Source: Streptomyces sp. NBC_01016
GTDB taxonomy: Bacteria > Actinomycetota > Actinomycetes > Streptomycetales > Streptomycetaceae
Direction: 5' to 3'
Length of the DNA stretch: 64,000 nucleotides
NCBI RefSeq assembly: GCF_026341035.1
Contig: NZ_JAPEOQ010000002.1
Location: forward strand, 3,844,001-3,908,000
Both the position numbers and the translations under genes were made by a program. Shown here piece by piece: positions 49,455-58,411 of the stretch. The stretch's first letter is position 1. Each line of letters opens with the position of its first letter. Below the pieces are notes generated by a model. That model saw only the letters and a list, made by a program, of their open reading frames with translations, did no database searches and was not told the origin of the DNA.

Positions 49455-52353
49455 CGACCGGCAGGCGCACCGCATGCCCTACTGGGCCGACTTCACGCCC
49501 GGCACAGGCCTGCGCCGCCCACCTCGCATCGCCCCGCTCCCGTCCGACGCCGCCCGCCTCGACCTGGGCGGGGCCTGGTCGTTCCGGCTCTCGCCGACCG
49601 CCCGCGCGCCACTCGACTTCCTGACCGGGCCGCCGGCCCACGGCGCGGACGCCTGGTCGCCGCTGCCCGTCCCTTCGCACTGGGTGCTGCACGGCCACGG
49701 CGTCCCCCGCTACACCAACACCGCCTATCCGTTCCCCATCGACCCGCCCCATGTCCCCGACGCCAACCCCACGGGCGATCACCACCGCACCTTCGACCTG
49801 CCCGACGGCTGGCGCATCGGCGGCAGCGTCCTGAGGTTCGACGGAGTCGACTCGGCCTGCAAAGTCTGGCTCAACGGGCAGGAGTTGGGCACGTCGAAGG
49901 GGAGCCGGCTGCCCGTCGAGTTCGACGCGGCCCACGCCCTGCGCCCCGGCCGCAACGACCTTGCCGTTCGCGTCCACCGCTGGTCGTCCGGCAGCTACCT
50001 GGAGGACCAGGACATGTGGTGGCTGCCCGGGATCTTCCGCGACGTCACCCTCCTGGAGCGCCCTCCGGGCGGCATCGACGACTGCTTCGTGCACGCGGAC
50101 TACGACCATGTGCGACGCGAAGGACGACTGGGCGTCGACACCTCGGCACCGGACGCCAGCCTCACCGTCCCCGAACTCGGCATCCATGAGCATCCCGCCG
50201 GCCGGAGCCTCACCCTGCCGGGCGTGGAACCCTGGAGCGCCGAACAACCCCGTCTCTACGACGCCGAGTTGTGTACCGACACCGAACGCGTACGGCTGCG
50301 CATCGGCTTCCGTACCGTCGCGATCGTCGACGGCCGCTTCACCGTCAACGGCGCCCCCGTACTGCTGCGCGGCGTCAACCGGCACGAGCACGACCCCGAC
50401 CGGGGCCGCGCCCTCGACCTCCCCACGATGCGTCGCGACGTCGAGCTGATGAAGGCGCACAACATCAACGCCGTGCGCACCGCCCACTACCCGCCGCACC
50501 CCGCCTTCCTCGACCTCTGCGACGAGTACGGACTGTGGGTGATCGACGAGTGCGACATCGAGACCCACGGATTCATCTACGCCGACTGGGCGGGCAACCC
50601 GATCGACGACCCGTGCTGGCGCCCGATGCTCCTGGACCGGATGCAGCGCATGGTCGAACGGGACAAGAACCACCCCAGCGTCGTCATCTGGTCCCTGGGC
50701 AACGAGAGCCACGCAGGAACCAACCTCGCCGACCTCGCGACCTGGACCCGCGACCGCGACCCCTCCCGCCCCCTGCACTACGAACGCGACCGCACCTACC
50801 GCCACTCCGACTTCTACAGCCTCATGTACGCGCCGGTGGATGACGTCGACCGCATCGGCCGCCGTGCCGACCCGGCGACGCCCGAGAACACGGACCATCC
50901 CGAACTGGAGGAGCGGAGGCGCCAGTTGCCTTTCCTGCTGTGCGAGTACGCACACGCCATGGGCAACGGGCCGGGATCCCTGGAGGAGTACCAGCGCACC
51001 CTGGAGCAACACCCGCGCTGCGCCGGGGCGTTCGTGTGGGAGTGGATCGACCACGGCTTCCGGCGCACCACCGAAGACGGCCGGGAGTTCTTCGCGTACG
51101 GAGGCGACTTCGGCGACCGGCCGCACGGCGGGACGTTCTGCGTCGACGGCCTCGTCCACCCCGACCGCACTCCGTCTCCGGGCCTCGCCGCGTACAAGAA
51201 GGCCATTGAACCCGTCGGCATCACTATCGAGTCGGCTGATCCGGGGCGGATCACCGTGCGCAACCGCCACGACGTCCGCGACCTGTCGCACCTGCGCTTC
51301 ACCTGGACAGCCGAGCGCGAGGGACTGCCGTGTGCCCAGGGCGAGTTGAAGGTTCCCGCCGTGGCCGCCCGTCAGTGCGTGGACGTGCCGCTGCCCACCG
51401 TGGACACCACGGGCGACGGGGAGGTGTGGCTGACCGTACGTGCCGTACTCGCCGCGGTCGCACCTTGGGCACCCGCCGGGCACGAGGTCGCCTGGGCGCA
51501 GGCCCGCCTGGCCGGTCCACGCCACCGTGCGACGGCCGCGCCTTCCGTACCCGCGACGACGGCCGCCCCGCTCCTCGACGGCCCCCACCTCGACATCTGG
51601 CGCGCCCCCGCCGACAACGACCGCGGCATGGGCGACAACTCCGTGCTGCGCGAGTGGCGTTCGGCCGGCCTCGACCGGCTCGTGCCCCGCACCCTGGCCG
51701 AGGGGCCCCACGGCGCCGAGGTCCGGCTGGCGCCCGAGGGGTTCCCGCACGGCCTGCGCATGCGGCACGAGTGGACCGAGGAGGGCGACGCGTGGCGCCT
51801 CGCCGTCGAGATCACCCCCGAGGGACCCTGGGGCGAGCGCACCCTCCCCAAGGCCGGCGTCCGCTTCACCCTGCCCGACCGCTTCGACCGGATCCGCTGG
51901 TACGGCAAGGGCCCGGGGGAGGCGTACCCGGACAGTGAACACGCCGTCCGCGTCGGCCTGTTCACCTCCACCGTGGCCGACCTGCAGACCCCGTACGTCG
52001 TGCCCCAGGAGAACGGACGGCGGGCCGACGTCCGCTGGGCCGAGCTCACCGACCCGGCCACCGGCGAAGGCCTGCGCGTCGAGGCCGCCGACCCCGACCA
52101 CCCCTTCGGCCTCACCGTCCGCCCCTGGAGCACCGAGGCCCTGGAAGCCGCCGCCCACCCCTGCGACCTCACCCCCGACGGTCGCCTCCACCTGCACATC
52201 GACATCGCCCAGCACGGACTCGGCAGCGCCTCCTGCGGTCCCGGCCCGCTGCCGCACCACCAACTGCACCCGCAGCACTGGCGGTTCGCCCTGCTGCTGC
52301 GCCGCCCGGAAGCGCCCGCACCGGGGCCGACATCAGGAGAGGCAACCGTATGA
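49444..52353 (+). CDS. GH2 beta-galactosidase (LacZ-type, cytoplasmic)
   Basis: A 969-residue five-domain enzyme like LacZ. It has the DECDIETHGF motif, general acid Glu421 (SLGNESHAG) and nucleophile Glu501 (LCEYAHAMGNGPG), and a long C-terminal Bgal_small_N domain with RWYGKGPGEAYPDS. No signal. It should split beta-galactosides, such as galactan or arabinogalactan side chains of pectin. I start at ATG 49444 because GGAG lies 7 nt upstream. It overlaps the GH78 gene by 11 bp and the GH29 gene by ATGA. Confidence 0.94.
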   Translation: MSPDDRQAHRMPYWADFTPGTGLRRPPRIAPLPSDAARLDLGGAWSFRLSPTARAPLDFLTGPPAHGADAWSPLPVPSHWVLHGHGVPRYTNTAYPFPIDPPHVPDANPTGDHHRTFDLPDGWRIGGSVLRFDGVDSACKVWLNGQELGTSKGSRLPVEFDAAHALRPGRNDLAVRVHRWSSGSYLEDQDMWWLPGIFRDVTLLERPPGGIDDCFVHADYDHVRREGRLGVDTSAPDASLTVPELGIHEHPAGRSLTLPGVEPWSAEQPRLYDAELCTDTERVRLRIGFRTVAIVDGRFTVNGAPVLLRGVNRHEHDPDRGRALDLPTMRRDVELMKAHNINAVRTAHYPPHPAFLDLCDEYGLWVIDECDIETHGFIYADWAGNPIDDPCWRPMLLDRMQRMVERDKNHPSVVIWSLGNESHAGTNLADLATWTRDRDPSRPLHYERDRTYRHSDFYSLMYAPVDDVDRIGRRADPATPENTDHPELEERRRQLPFLLCEYAHAMGNGPGSLEEYQRTLEQHPRCAGAFVWEWIDHGFRRTTEDGREFFAYGGDFGDRPHGGTFCVDGLVHPDRTPSPGLAAYKKAIEPVGITIESADPGRITVRNRHDVRDLSHLRFTWTAEREGLPCAQGELKVPAVAARQCVDVPLPTVDTTGDGEVWLTVRAVLAAVAPWAPAGHEVAWAQARLAGPRHRATAAPSVPATTAAPLLDGPHLDIWRAPADNDRGMGDNSVLREWRSAGLDRLVPRTLAEGPHGAEVRLAPEGFPHGLRMRHEWTEEGDAWRLAVEITPEGPWGERTLPKAGVRFTLPDRFDRIRWYGKGPGEAYPDSEHAVRVGLFTSTVADLQTPYVVPQENGRRADVRWAELTDPATGEGLRVEAADPDHPFGLTVRPWSTEALEAAAHPCDLTPDGRLHLHIDIAQHGLGSASCGPGPLPHHQLHPQHWRFALLLRRPEAPAPGPTSGEATV

Positions 52354-53864
52354 GCAGCGTCGAAGAGCTCCGCCCCGCGACGACCGGGCGGGCGCCCTAC
52401 ACCCCCGACTGGGCGTCCCTGCGCCGGCACCGCGTCCCGGACTGGTTCCTCGACGCCAAACTGGGCATCTGGTCGCACTGGGGCCCGCAGTGCGCGGCAC
52501 GCCGCGGCGACTGGTACGCCCGCCACCTCTACGGCCCCTACTCCGGCACCGAGGACTTCGAGGTCGAGCGCACCGCCCGCCAGACCGCCCACCACCGCGC
52601 CCACTACGGGCACCCCTCCCACTTCGGCCACAAGGACCTGTGCCACCAGTGGCGCGCCGAACGCTTCGACCCCGAAGCGCTGATGGACCGGTTCCGGCGC
52701 GCGGGCGCCCGCTACTTCGTCTCCCTCGCCGCCCACTGCGACAACTTCGACCTGTGGGACTCCGCGCACCAGCCGTGGAACTCCGTCAACGTCGGCCCGC
52801 GCACCGACATCGTCGCCCGCTGGGCCGTCGCCGCCCGCACCGCCGGCCTGCGCTTCGGCATCTCCATGCACGCCGGCTCCTGGACCTGGCGTTGGCTCGA
52901 CGCCGCGTACGGAGCGGACGCCGAAGGCCCGTACGACGGTCACCTCACCGCCGCCGACGGGCGCGGCACCTGGTGGGAGGGGCTCGACCCGCGCGACCTG
53001 TACGGGCCGCCGCGCAAGCCCGGCGACGTACCCACGGCCGCGTTCGTCGACGACTTCTACGCCCGGCTGCGCGACGTCACCGAACGCCACGACGCCGACC
53101 TCGTCTACCTCGACGACTCCCGGATGCCCTTCGACGAGGGCAGCGTGTGCGTCGCCGACGGGCCGAGCCGCCGCCGCGGCCCGGAGTTCCTCGCCGACTA
53201 CTACAACCGCACACCGGACGGGGCCGTCAGCATCAAGACCATCGCCGACGAGGACCGCGGCGCCGTCCTCCTCGACGTCGAACGCCACCAGCTCAGCGGC
53301 ATCGACCCGCACCCGTGGCAGTACGACACCAGCATCGGCGACTGGTTCTACCGCGACGGCGAGCAGTACAAGAGCGCACAGGAGATCGTCCACCTGCTCG
53401 TCGACACCGTCAGCAAGAACGGCTGCCTGCTCCTCAACGTGCCCCAGCTGCCCGACGGCACCCTCGACGACGAGGTCAGCAGCGTCCTCGACTCCCTCGG
53501 CGCCTGGATGCGGGTCTGCGGCCGGGCGCTGTACGGCAGCCGCCCCTGGACCGTGTACGGCGAGGGCCCCACGAACGTGAGCGGCACGAAGGCCCGTGAG
53601 AGCCACCTCGCCTACACGGCGCGCGATCTCCGCTTCACCCGCGCCCCCGACGAGGAGGTCGTGTACGCGTTCGTCATGTCCTGGCCCGACGACCGCAGGA
53701 TCCGCATCCACAGCCTCGCCGGCGCCACCCCGCCCCGCGAGGTCACGCTGCTGGGCGCGCCGGAACAGCCCACGTGGACGGCGGGGCCCGAAGGACTCGA
53801 CGTACGGCTGCCCGACCGGCCGCCCACCCCGTACGTCCAGGTCCTCCGCATCGACTGGACCTGA
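52350..53864 (+). CDS. GH29 alpha-L-fucosidase (cytoplasmic)
   Basis: A 504-residue retaining fucosidase. The N-terminal barrel opens with WFLDAKLGIWSHWGPQCA and has HCDNFDLWDS and RFGISMHAGSW. The nucleophile is Asp255 (LVYLDDSRM). The usual NGxLLLNVPxxPDG segment (NGCLLLNVPQLPDG) is present near 358. A small C-terminal beta domain follows. No export signal. It removes L-fucose from pectin or xyloglucan-type oligosaccharides and feeds the aldo/keto reductase and lactonase encoded downstream in the same operon. Confidence 0.93.
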   Translation: MSSVEELRPATTGRAPYTPDWASLRRHRVPDWFLDAKLGIWSHWGPQCAARRGDWYARHLYGPYSGTEDFEVERTARQTAHHRAHYGHPSHFGHKDLCHQWRAERFDPEALMDRFRRAGARYFVSLAAHCDNFDLWDSAHQPWNSVNVGPRTDIVARWAVAARTAGLRFGISMHAGSWTWRWLDAAYGADAEGPYDGHLTAADGRGTWWEGLDPRDLYGPPRKPGDVPTAAFVDDFYARLRDVTERHDADLVYLDDSRMPFDEGSVCVADGPSRRRGPEFLADYYNRTPDGAVSIKTIADEDRGAVLLDVERHQLSGIDPHPWQYDTSIGDWFYRDGEQYKSAQEIVHLLVDTVSKNGCLLLNVPQLPDGTLDDEVSSVLDSLGAWMRVCGRALYGSRPWTVYGEGPTNVSGTKARESHLAYTARDLRFTRAPDEEVVYAFVMSWPDDRRIRIHSLAGATPPREVTLLGAPEQPTWTAGPEGLDVRLPDRPPTPYVQVLRIDWT

Positions 53865-53874
53865 GGGGGTGCGC

Positions 53875-56607
53875 ATGGGCCGGGTCACCGCCCCCGTCTT
53901 CGAGCACCACCGCGAAGCCCTCGGTATCGGAGAGGCGGCTCCCCGCCTGAGCTGGCGGACCGAGACCGACGAACCCGACTGGACCCAACTCGCCTACCAG
54001 GTAAGGGTGATCGGGGGCGACGGTGACGTCGTCGCGGACACCGGACGCGTGGACAGTCCGGACTGCGTCCTCGTGGACTGGCCCGGCCCCGCGCTCACGT
54101 CCCGGCAGCGCGCCACCGCCCGGGTCCGGGTCTGGGGCGGGTCCGACGGCGCCGCCACCGACTGGTCCCCGCCCGCCACCGTCGAGGCCGGACTCCTGAC
54201 CCGCGCGGACTGGCACGCCCGGCCCGTCACCCCGGACCGCGAACCGCCGGACGGGCCCCTGCCCGTCGCCCTGCTGCGCCGCGCCTTCACCGTCGACGGG
54301 CCCGTCCGCTCGGCCCGCCTCTACACCACCTCGTACGGCGTCCACGAGACCGAGATCAATGGCACCCGCGTCGGCGACGACGTCCTCGCACCCGGCTGGA
54401 CCTCCTACCACCACCGCCTGCGCTACCGCACCCACGACGTGACCGGCCTGCTGCGCCGCGGCGAGAACGCGCTCGGGGCGCTGCTCGGCGAGGGCTGGTA
54501 CACCGGCCGCCTCGGCTGGGACGGCGGACGCCGCGCCCGCTACGGGCCGCACCGTGCCCTGCTCGCCCAGCTGGAGATCCGCTACGCCGACGGCCGCACG
54601 CACACCGTCGCCACCGACCCCGACTGGCACTGGACCACCGGGCCACTGCTGCGCTCCGAGCTGTACGACGGCGAGGAGTACGACGCGAGGCGCGAACGCG
54701 ACGGCTGGTCGAACCCGGGCCACGAAGACCGCGACTGGCAGCCCGTACAGGAACTGCCCTTTCCTGCGGCCGAGTTGGTGGCGCCCACCGCGCCGCCCGT
54801 ACGCCGCGTGCGCACCGTCCCCGTCCGTGCCGTGCACACCACCCCGTCGGGGCGCACCGTCGTCGACTTCGGCGAGAACGTCGTCGGCCGACTGCGCATC
54901 CGGGTGACCGGACCCGCCGGACACACCGTCACCCTGCGGCACGCCGAGGTCCTCGACGGCGGTGAACTCGCCCGCCGCCCCCTGCGTGACGCCGCCGCCA
55001 CCGACACCTACGTCCTGCGCGGCACGGGCAGCCTGGAGACGTACGAACCGCGCTTCACCTGCCACGGCTTCCGGTACGCCGAGATCGACGGCTGGCCGGG
55101 GGAGTTCGACCCGGCGTGCGTGGCGGCCGTCGTCATCCGCACCGACCTGCGCCGCACCGGCTGGTTCCGCTGCAGCGATCCTCTGGTCGACCGGCTCCAC
55201 GGCAACGTCCTCGCCTCCCTGCACGGCAACTTCCTCGACCTGCCGACCGACTGCCCCCAGCGCGACGAACGCCTCGGCTGGACCGGCGACATCGCCGTCT
55301 TCGCGCCCACCGCCGCCTTCCTGTACGACTGCACCGGCATGCTCGGCGGCTGGCTGCGCGACCTCGCCGCCGAGCAGTTCGCCCGACCCGACCGATCCGT
55401 GCCGCTCGTCGTCCCCGACATCCTCGACCCGCCCATGGCGGACGGCGTGCACGCGCTATGGGGCGACGCGGCGGTCCTGGTGCCGTGGGCGCTGTACCGG
55501 GCGAGCGGCGACATCGAGGTGCTGCGGGCCCAATACCCGTCCATGGCCGCCTGGTTGGCGCTCGGCGCCGCGCGCGCCGAGACGGGCGGCGGGGTGTGGC
55601 GCGACCCCGGACAGCTCGGCGACTGGCTCGACCCGGCCGCGCCGCCCGACGATCCGGCCGCCGCCCGCACCGACGCCGACCTCGTCGCCTGCGCCTTCCT
55701 CGTGCACTCCGCCGACCTCGTCGCCGAGGCCGCCGAACTGCTCGACGAGAAGGACGACGCACACCGCCACCGCGAACTCGCGGCGCGACTGCGCACCGCC
55801 TTCGCCGCCGAGTTCGTGACGCCCGCGGGCCGCCTGTCCTCCGACTCGCAGACCGCCTACACGCTCGCCCTGAGCTTCGGTCTGCTCACCACCGCGGACC
55901 AGCGGCACACCGCGGCCCGCCGCCTCGCCCACCTCGTGCGCCGCTCCGGCTTCCGCATCGCCACCGGCTTCGCGGGCACCCCGCTGATCTGTGACGCGCT
56001 CTGCTCCGTCGGCGAGCACCGACTCGCCCACCGCATGCTGGCGGAGCGGCACTGCCCGTCCTGGCTGTACCCGGTGACCATGGGCGCCACGACCATTTGG
56101 GAGCGCTGGGACTCGCTGCTGCCCGACGGCACGGTCAACCCCGGCCAGATGACCTCCTTCAACCACTACGCCCTCGGCTCCGTCGCCGACTGGCTGCACC
56201 GCACCGTCGCGGGTCTCGCCCCCGCCGAACCGGGCTGGCGCCGCATCCGCGTCGTGCCCAGGCCCGGCGGCACCCTCACCCACGCGTGGGCCGCGCACCT
56301 CACCCCGTACGGGAGGGCGGAGTCCGGGTGGCGGCTCGACGGCGGCACCCTCACCGTCGACGTCCGTGTGCCGCCGGGCGTCCGCGCCGAGATCGCCCTG
56401 CCGGGGAGTGACACCACGCTCGAACGTGGCGCTGGACGACATGAGTTCACGATTCCGTACGACGTCCCGCCCCGGCCGGTCACCGAGATCGGCCACCCGC
56501 TCGTGCCGCGCGAGCCCTGCGACTGCGGCACGGCCGCCCCGATGCCACCGACGCCCGCGACGACAGGGAGACCTCCTGGTGAGCCACAGCCCCACCACGC
56601 TTCGTAG
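53875..56607 (+). CDS. GH78 alpha-L-rhamnosidase, second copy (cytoplasmic)
   Basis: A 910-residue GH78 with the classical DCPQRDERLGW motif (Asp459, Glu465 as likely general acid), the DEPDWTQLAYQVRV N-terminal domain, RARYGPHRALLAQLEIRY, and FNHYALGSVADW near the C terminus. Start ATG 53875 (GGGGG upstream) 10 bp after the GH29 stop; GTG 53869 is an alternative. No signal peptide. The two rhamnosidases of the operon probably split alpha-1,2/1,4 or terminal versus substituted rhamnose, but linkage cannot be read. It overlaps the next gene by 29 bp. Confidence 0.93.
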   Translation: MGRVTAPVFEHHREALGIGEAAPRLSWRTETDEPDWTQLAYQVRVIGGDGDVVADTGRVDSPDCVLVDWPGPALTSRQRATARVRVWGGSDGAATDWSPPATVEAGLLTRADWHARPVTPDREPPDGPLPVALLRRAFTVDGPVRSARLYTTSYGVHETEINGTRVGDDVLAPGWTSYHHRLRYRTHDVTGLLRRGENALGALLGEGWYTGRLGWDGGRRARYGPHRALLAQLEIRYADGRTHTVATDPDWHWTTGPLLRSELYDGEEYDARRERDGWSNPGHEDRDWQPVQELPFPAAELVAPTAPPVRRVRTVPVRAVHTTPSGRTVVDFGENVVGRLRIRVTGPAGHTVTLRHAEVLDGGELARRPLRDAAATDTYVLRGTGSLETYEPRFTCHGFRYAEIDGWPGEFDPACVAAVVIRTDLRRTGWFRCSDPLVDRLHGNVLASLHGNFLDLPTDCPQRDERLGWTGDIAVFAPTAAFLYDCTGMLGGWLRDLAAEQFARPDRSVPLVVPDILDPPMADGVHALWGDAAVLVPWALYRASGDIEVLRAQYPSMAAWLALGAARAETGGGVWRDPGQLGDWLDPAAPPDDPAAARTDADLVACAFLVHSADLVAEAAELLDEKDDAHRHRELAARLRTAFAAEFVTPAGRLSSDSQTAYTLALSFGLLTTADQRHTAARRLAHLVRRSGFRIATGFAGTPLICDALCSVGEHRLAHRMLAERHCPSWLYPVTMGATTIWERWDSLLPDGTVNPGQMTSFNHYALGSVADWLHRTVAGLAPAEPGWRRIRVVPRPGGTLTHAWAAHLTPYGRAESGWRLDGGTLTVDVRVPPGVRAEIALPGSDTTLERGAGRHEFTIPYDVPPRPVTEIGHPLVPREPCDCGTAAPMPPTPATTGRPPGEPQPHHAS

Positions 56608-57547
56608 CCGCACCCTCGGCCGCAGTGGCGTGCCGGTCACGGAGCTGGTCCTCGGCACCGCCGCCCTCGGCCACCTCTACACCCCGGTCGAGGACGACCA
56701 GGCCCACGCCGCCGTGGACACCGCCTGGGACGTCGGCGTACGCGCCTTCGACACGGCGCCGCACTACGGGCTCGGGCTGGCCGAACGCCGCCTCGGCGCC
56801 GCGCTCGCCGACCGGCCCCGCGACACGTACGTCGTCTCGACCAAGGTCGGCCGCCTGCTCGTACCCGGCGACGGAGGGCAAGAGCCGCGCCGGGTCTGGG
56901 ACTTCAGCGCCGACGGTGTCCGCCGCAGTCTGGAGGAGAGCCTCACCCGGCTCGGCCTCGACCGCGTCGACATCGCCTACCTCCACGACCCCGACGGACA
57001 CGAGGAGCAGGCGTTCGCCGAGGCCTACCCGGCGCTGGAGAAGCTGCGGGCGGAGGGTGTCGTCCGGGCCATCGGCGCCGGAATGAACCAGACCGCGATG
57101 CTCACCCGCTTCGTGCGCGACACCGATGTCGACGTCGTGCTGTGCGCGGGCCGCCACACTCTCCTCGACCCCGGTGCCCGTGCGGACCTGCTGCCCGCCG
57201 CCCAGCGGCACGGCGTCGCCGTCCTCGTCGGCGGCGTCTACAACTCGGGCCTGCTCGCGGACCCCCGCCCCGGCGCGACGTACGACTACACCGAGGCGCC
57301 CCGCGCCCTCGTCGGCCGCGCGCTGCGACTCAAGGAGGCCGCGGAGCGCCACGGCACGACCCTGCGCGCCGCGGCCCTCGCCTTCGCGGCGGCCCCGGGC
57401 GCCGTGACCGCCCTCGTGATGGGCGCCCGCTCGGCAGCCGAAGTGCACGATTTCGTACGGCAGTTCCGAGCGGCTCGCGACGTTCCCCCGTCACTCTGGA
57501 GCGAACTGGTCGAACGTGGACTGCTGGCCGAGATGGACGACCGGTGA
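56579..57547 (+). CDS. Aldo/keto reductase, probable L-fucose (aldose) dehydrogenase
   Basis: A 322-residue (beta/alpha)8 NAD(P)-dependent oxidoreductase with the AKR tetrad: Asp58, Tyr63 (FDTAPHYG), Lys89 (STKVG) and His136 (LHDPDGH). The opening RTLGRSGVPVTELVLGTAALG and overall pattern match the D-threo-aldose 1-dehydrogenase / L-fucose dehydrogenase branch. It would oxidise L-fucose (or L-galactose) to the lactone opened by the next gene's product. GTG start with GGGAG upstream. Confidence 0.87.
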   Translation: MSHSPTTLRSRTLGRSGVPVTELVLGTAALGHLYTPVEDDQAHAAVDTAWDVGVRAFDTAPHYGLGLAERRLGAALADRPRDTYVVSTKVGRLLVPGDGGQEPRRVWDFSADGVRRSLEESLTRLGLDRVDIAYLHDPDGHEEQAFAEAYPALEKLRAEGVVRAIGAGMNQTAMLTRFVRDTDVDVVLCAGRHTLLDPGARADLLPAAQRHGVAVLVGGVYNSGLLADPRPGATYDYTEAPRALVGRALRLKEAAERHGTTLRAAALAFAAAPGAVTALVMGARSAAEVHDFVRQFRAARDVPPSLWSELVERGLLAEMDDR

Positions 57548-58371
57548 GCGATCCCCGGCCGTCCCTGATCGACGCGCACCATCACCTCTGGCAACTCGGC
57601 GTACGCGACCAGCCCTGGATCAAGGGGCCCCAACTCGCGCCGCTGCGCCGCGACTTCACGCTCGACGACCTGCGGCGGCAGACGATGCCGGCGCGCGTGG
57701 ACGGCACGGTCGTCGTGCAGACCGTGCCCGACCCGGCGGAGACCCGTGAGCTGCTCGCCCTTGCCGTGAGCGACGCGCTCGTCAGGGGCGTCGTGGGGTG
57801 GATCGACCTCACGCGCCCCGACGTCTCCGACGCACTCGCCGGGCTGCGCGAGGAACCGGGCGGTGGCCGTCTGGTCGGCGTCCGCCATGCCGTGCAGGCC
57901 GAACCCGACCCGGAGTGGCTGCTCCGCGCGGACGTGCGGCGTGGACTGGGCGCGCTCGCCGACGCGGGACTCGGCTACGACGTCCTCGCCCGTCCGGCCC
58001 AGCTGCCCGCCTGCACACGGGCCGCCGCCCGCCACCCCGACCTGACCTTCGTCCTCGACCACGCCGGAAACCCGCCGGACGAGGCCGACGGGCGCGGGGA
58101 GTGGGAGCGGGCGGTCCGGGCGTTCGCCGCCCTGCCGAACACGGCGTGCAAGCTGTCCGGCGCGGCCCTCGCCTGCGCCGACGCCCCAGCGAAGAGCCTC
58201 GACGCGTTCGGCCCGACGCGCGTGATGTTCGGCTCGGACTGGCCCGTGAGCACCCTCACCGCCTCGTACGCCGAGGTCACGGGCCGCGTCGAGGAGGTGA
58301 CCAAGGGGCTCGCCGCGGGGGAGCGGGAGGCGGTGCTGCGGGGTACGGCTCGGCGCGTCTACCGGTTCTGA
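57544..58371 (+). CDS. Amidohydrolase-2 family sugar lactonase (L-fucono-/L-rhamnono-lactonase type)
   Basis: A 275-residue TIM-barrel lactonase. It opens with LIDAHHHLWQLG (metal-site His12-His14 region) and has VLDHAGNPP and MFGSDWPVS, all hallmarks of the L-fuconolactonase / L-rhamnonolactonase family. GTGA overlap with the aldo/keto reductase gene supports consecutive steps: sugar to lactone, lactone to sugar acid. The next enzyme expected, a sugar-acid dehydratase, is not in the window. The DHDPS-like aldolase at 26.1 kb could take the dehydrated product. Confidence 0.9.
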   Translation: MSDPRPSLIDAHHHLWQLGVRDQPWIKGPQLAPLRRDFTLDDLRRQTMPARVDGTVVVQTVPDPAETRELLALAVSDALVRGVVGWIDLTRPDVSDALAGLREEPGGGRLVGVRHAVQAEPDPEWLLRADVRRGLGALADAGLGYDVLARPAQLPACTRAAARHPDLTFVLDHAGNPPDEADGRGEWERAVRAFAALPNTACKLSGAALACADAPAKSLDAFGPTRVMFGSDWPVSTLTASYAEVTGRVEEVTKGLAAGEREAVLRGTARRVYRF

Positions 58372-58375
58372 ACGG

Positions 58376-58407
58376 ACCGGCGCCCGACCGCGGGGCCGGG
58401 CGCCGGT
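58376..58407. terminator. Bidirectional terminator with 11-bp perfect stem
   Basis: ACCGGCGCCCG (58376-58386) and CGGGCGCCGGT (58397-58407) flank a 10-nt loop, between the convergent lactonase and MFS genes. It marks the end of the pectin locus. Confidence 0.85.
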
Positions 58408-58411
58408 GTTC

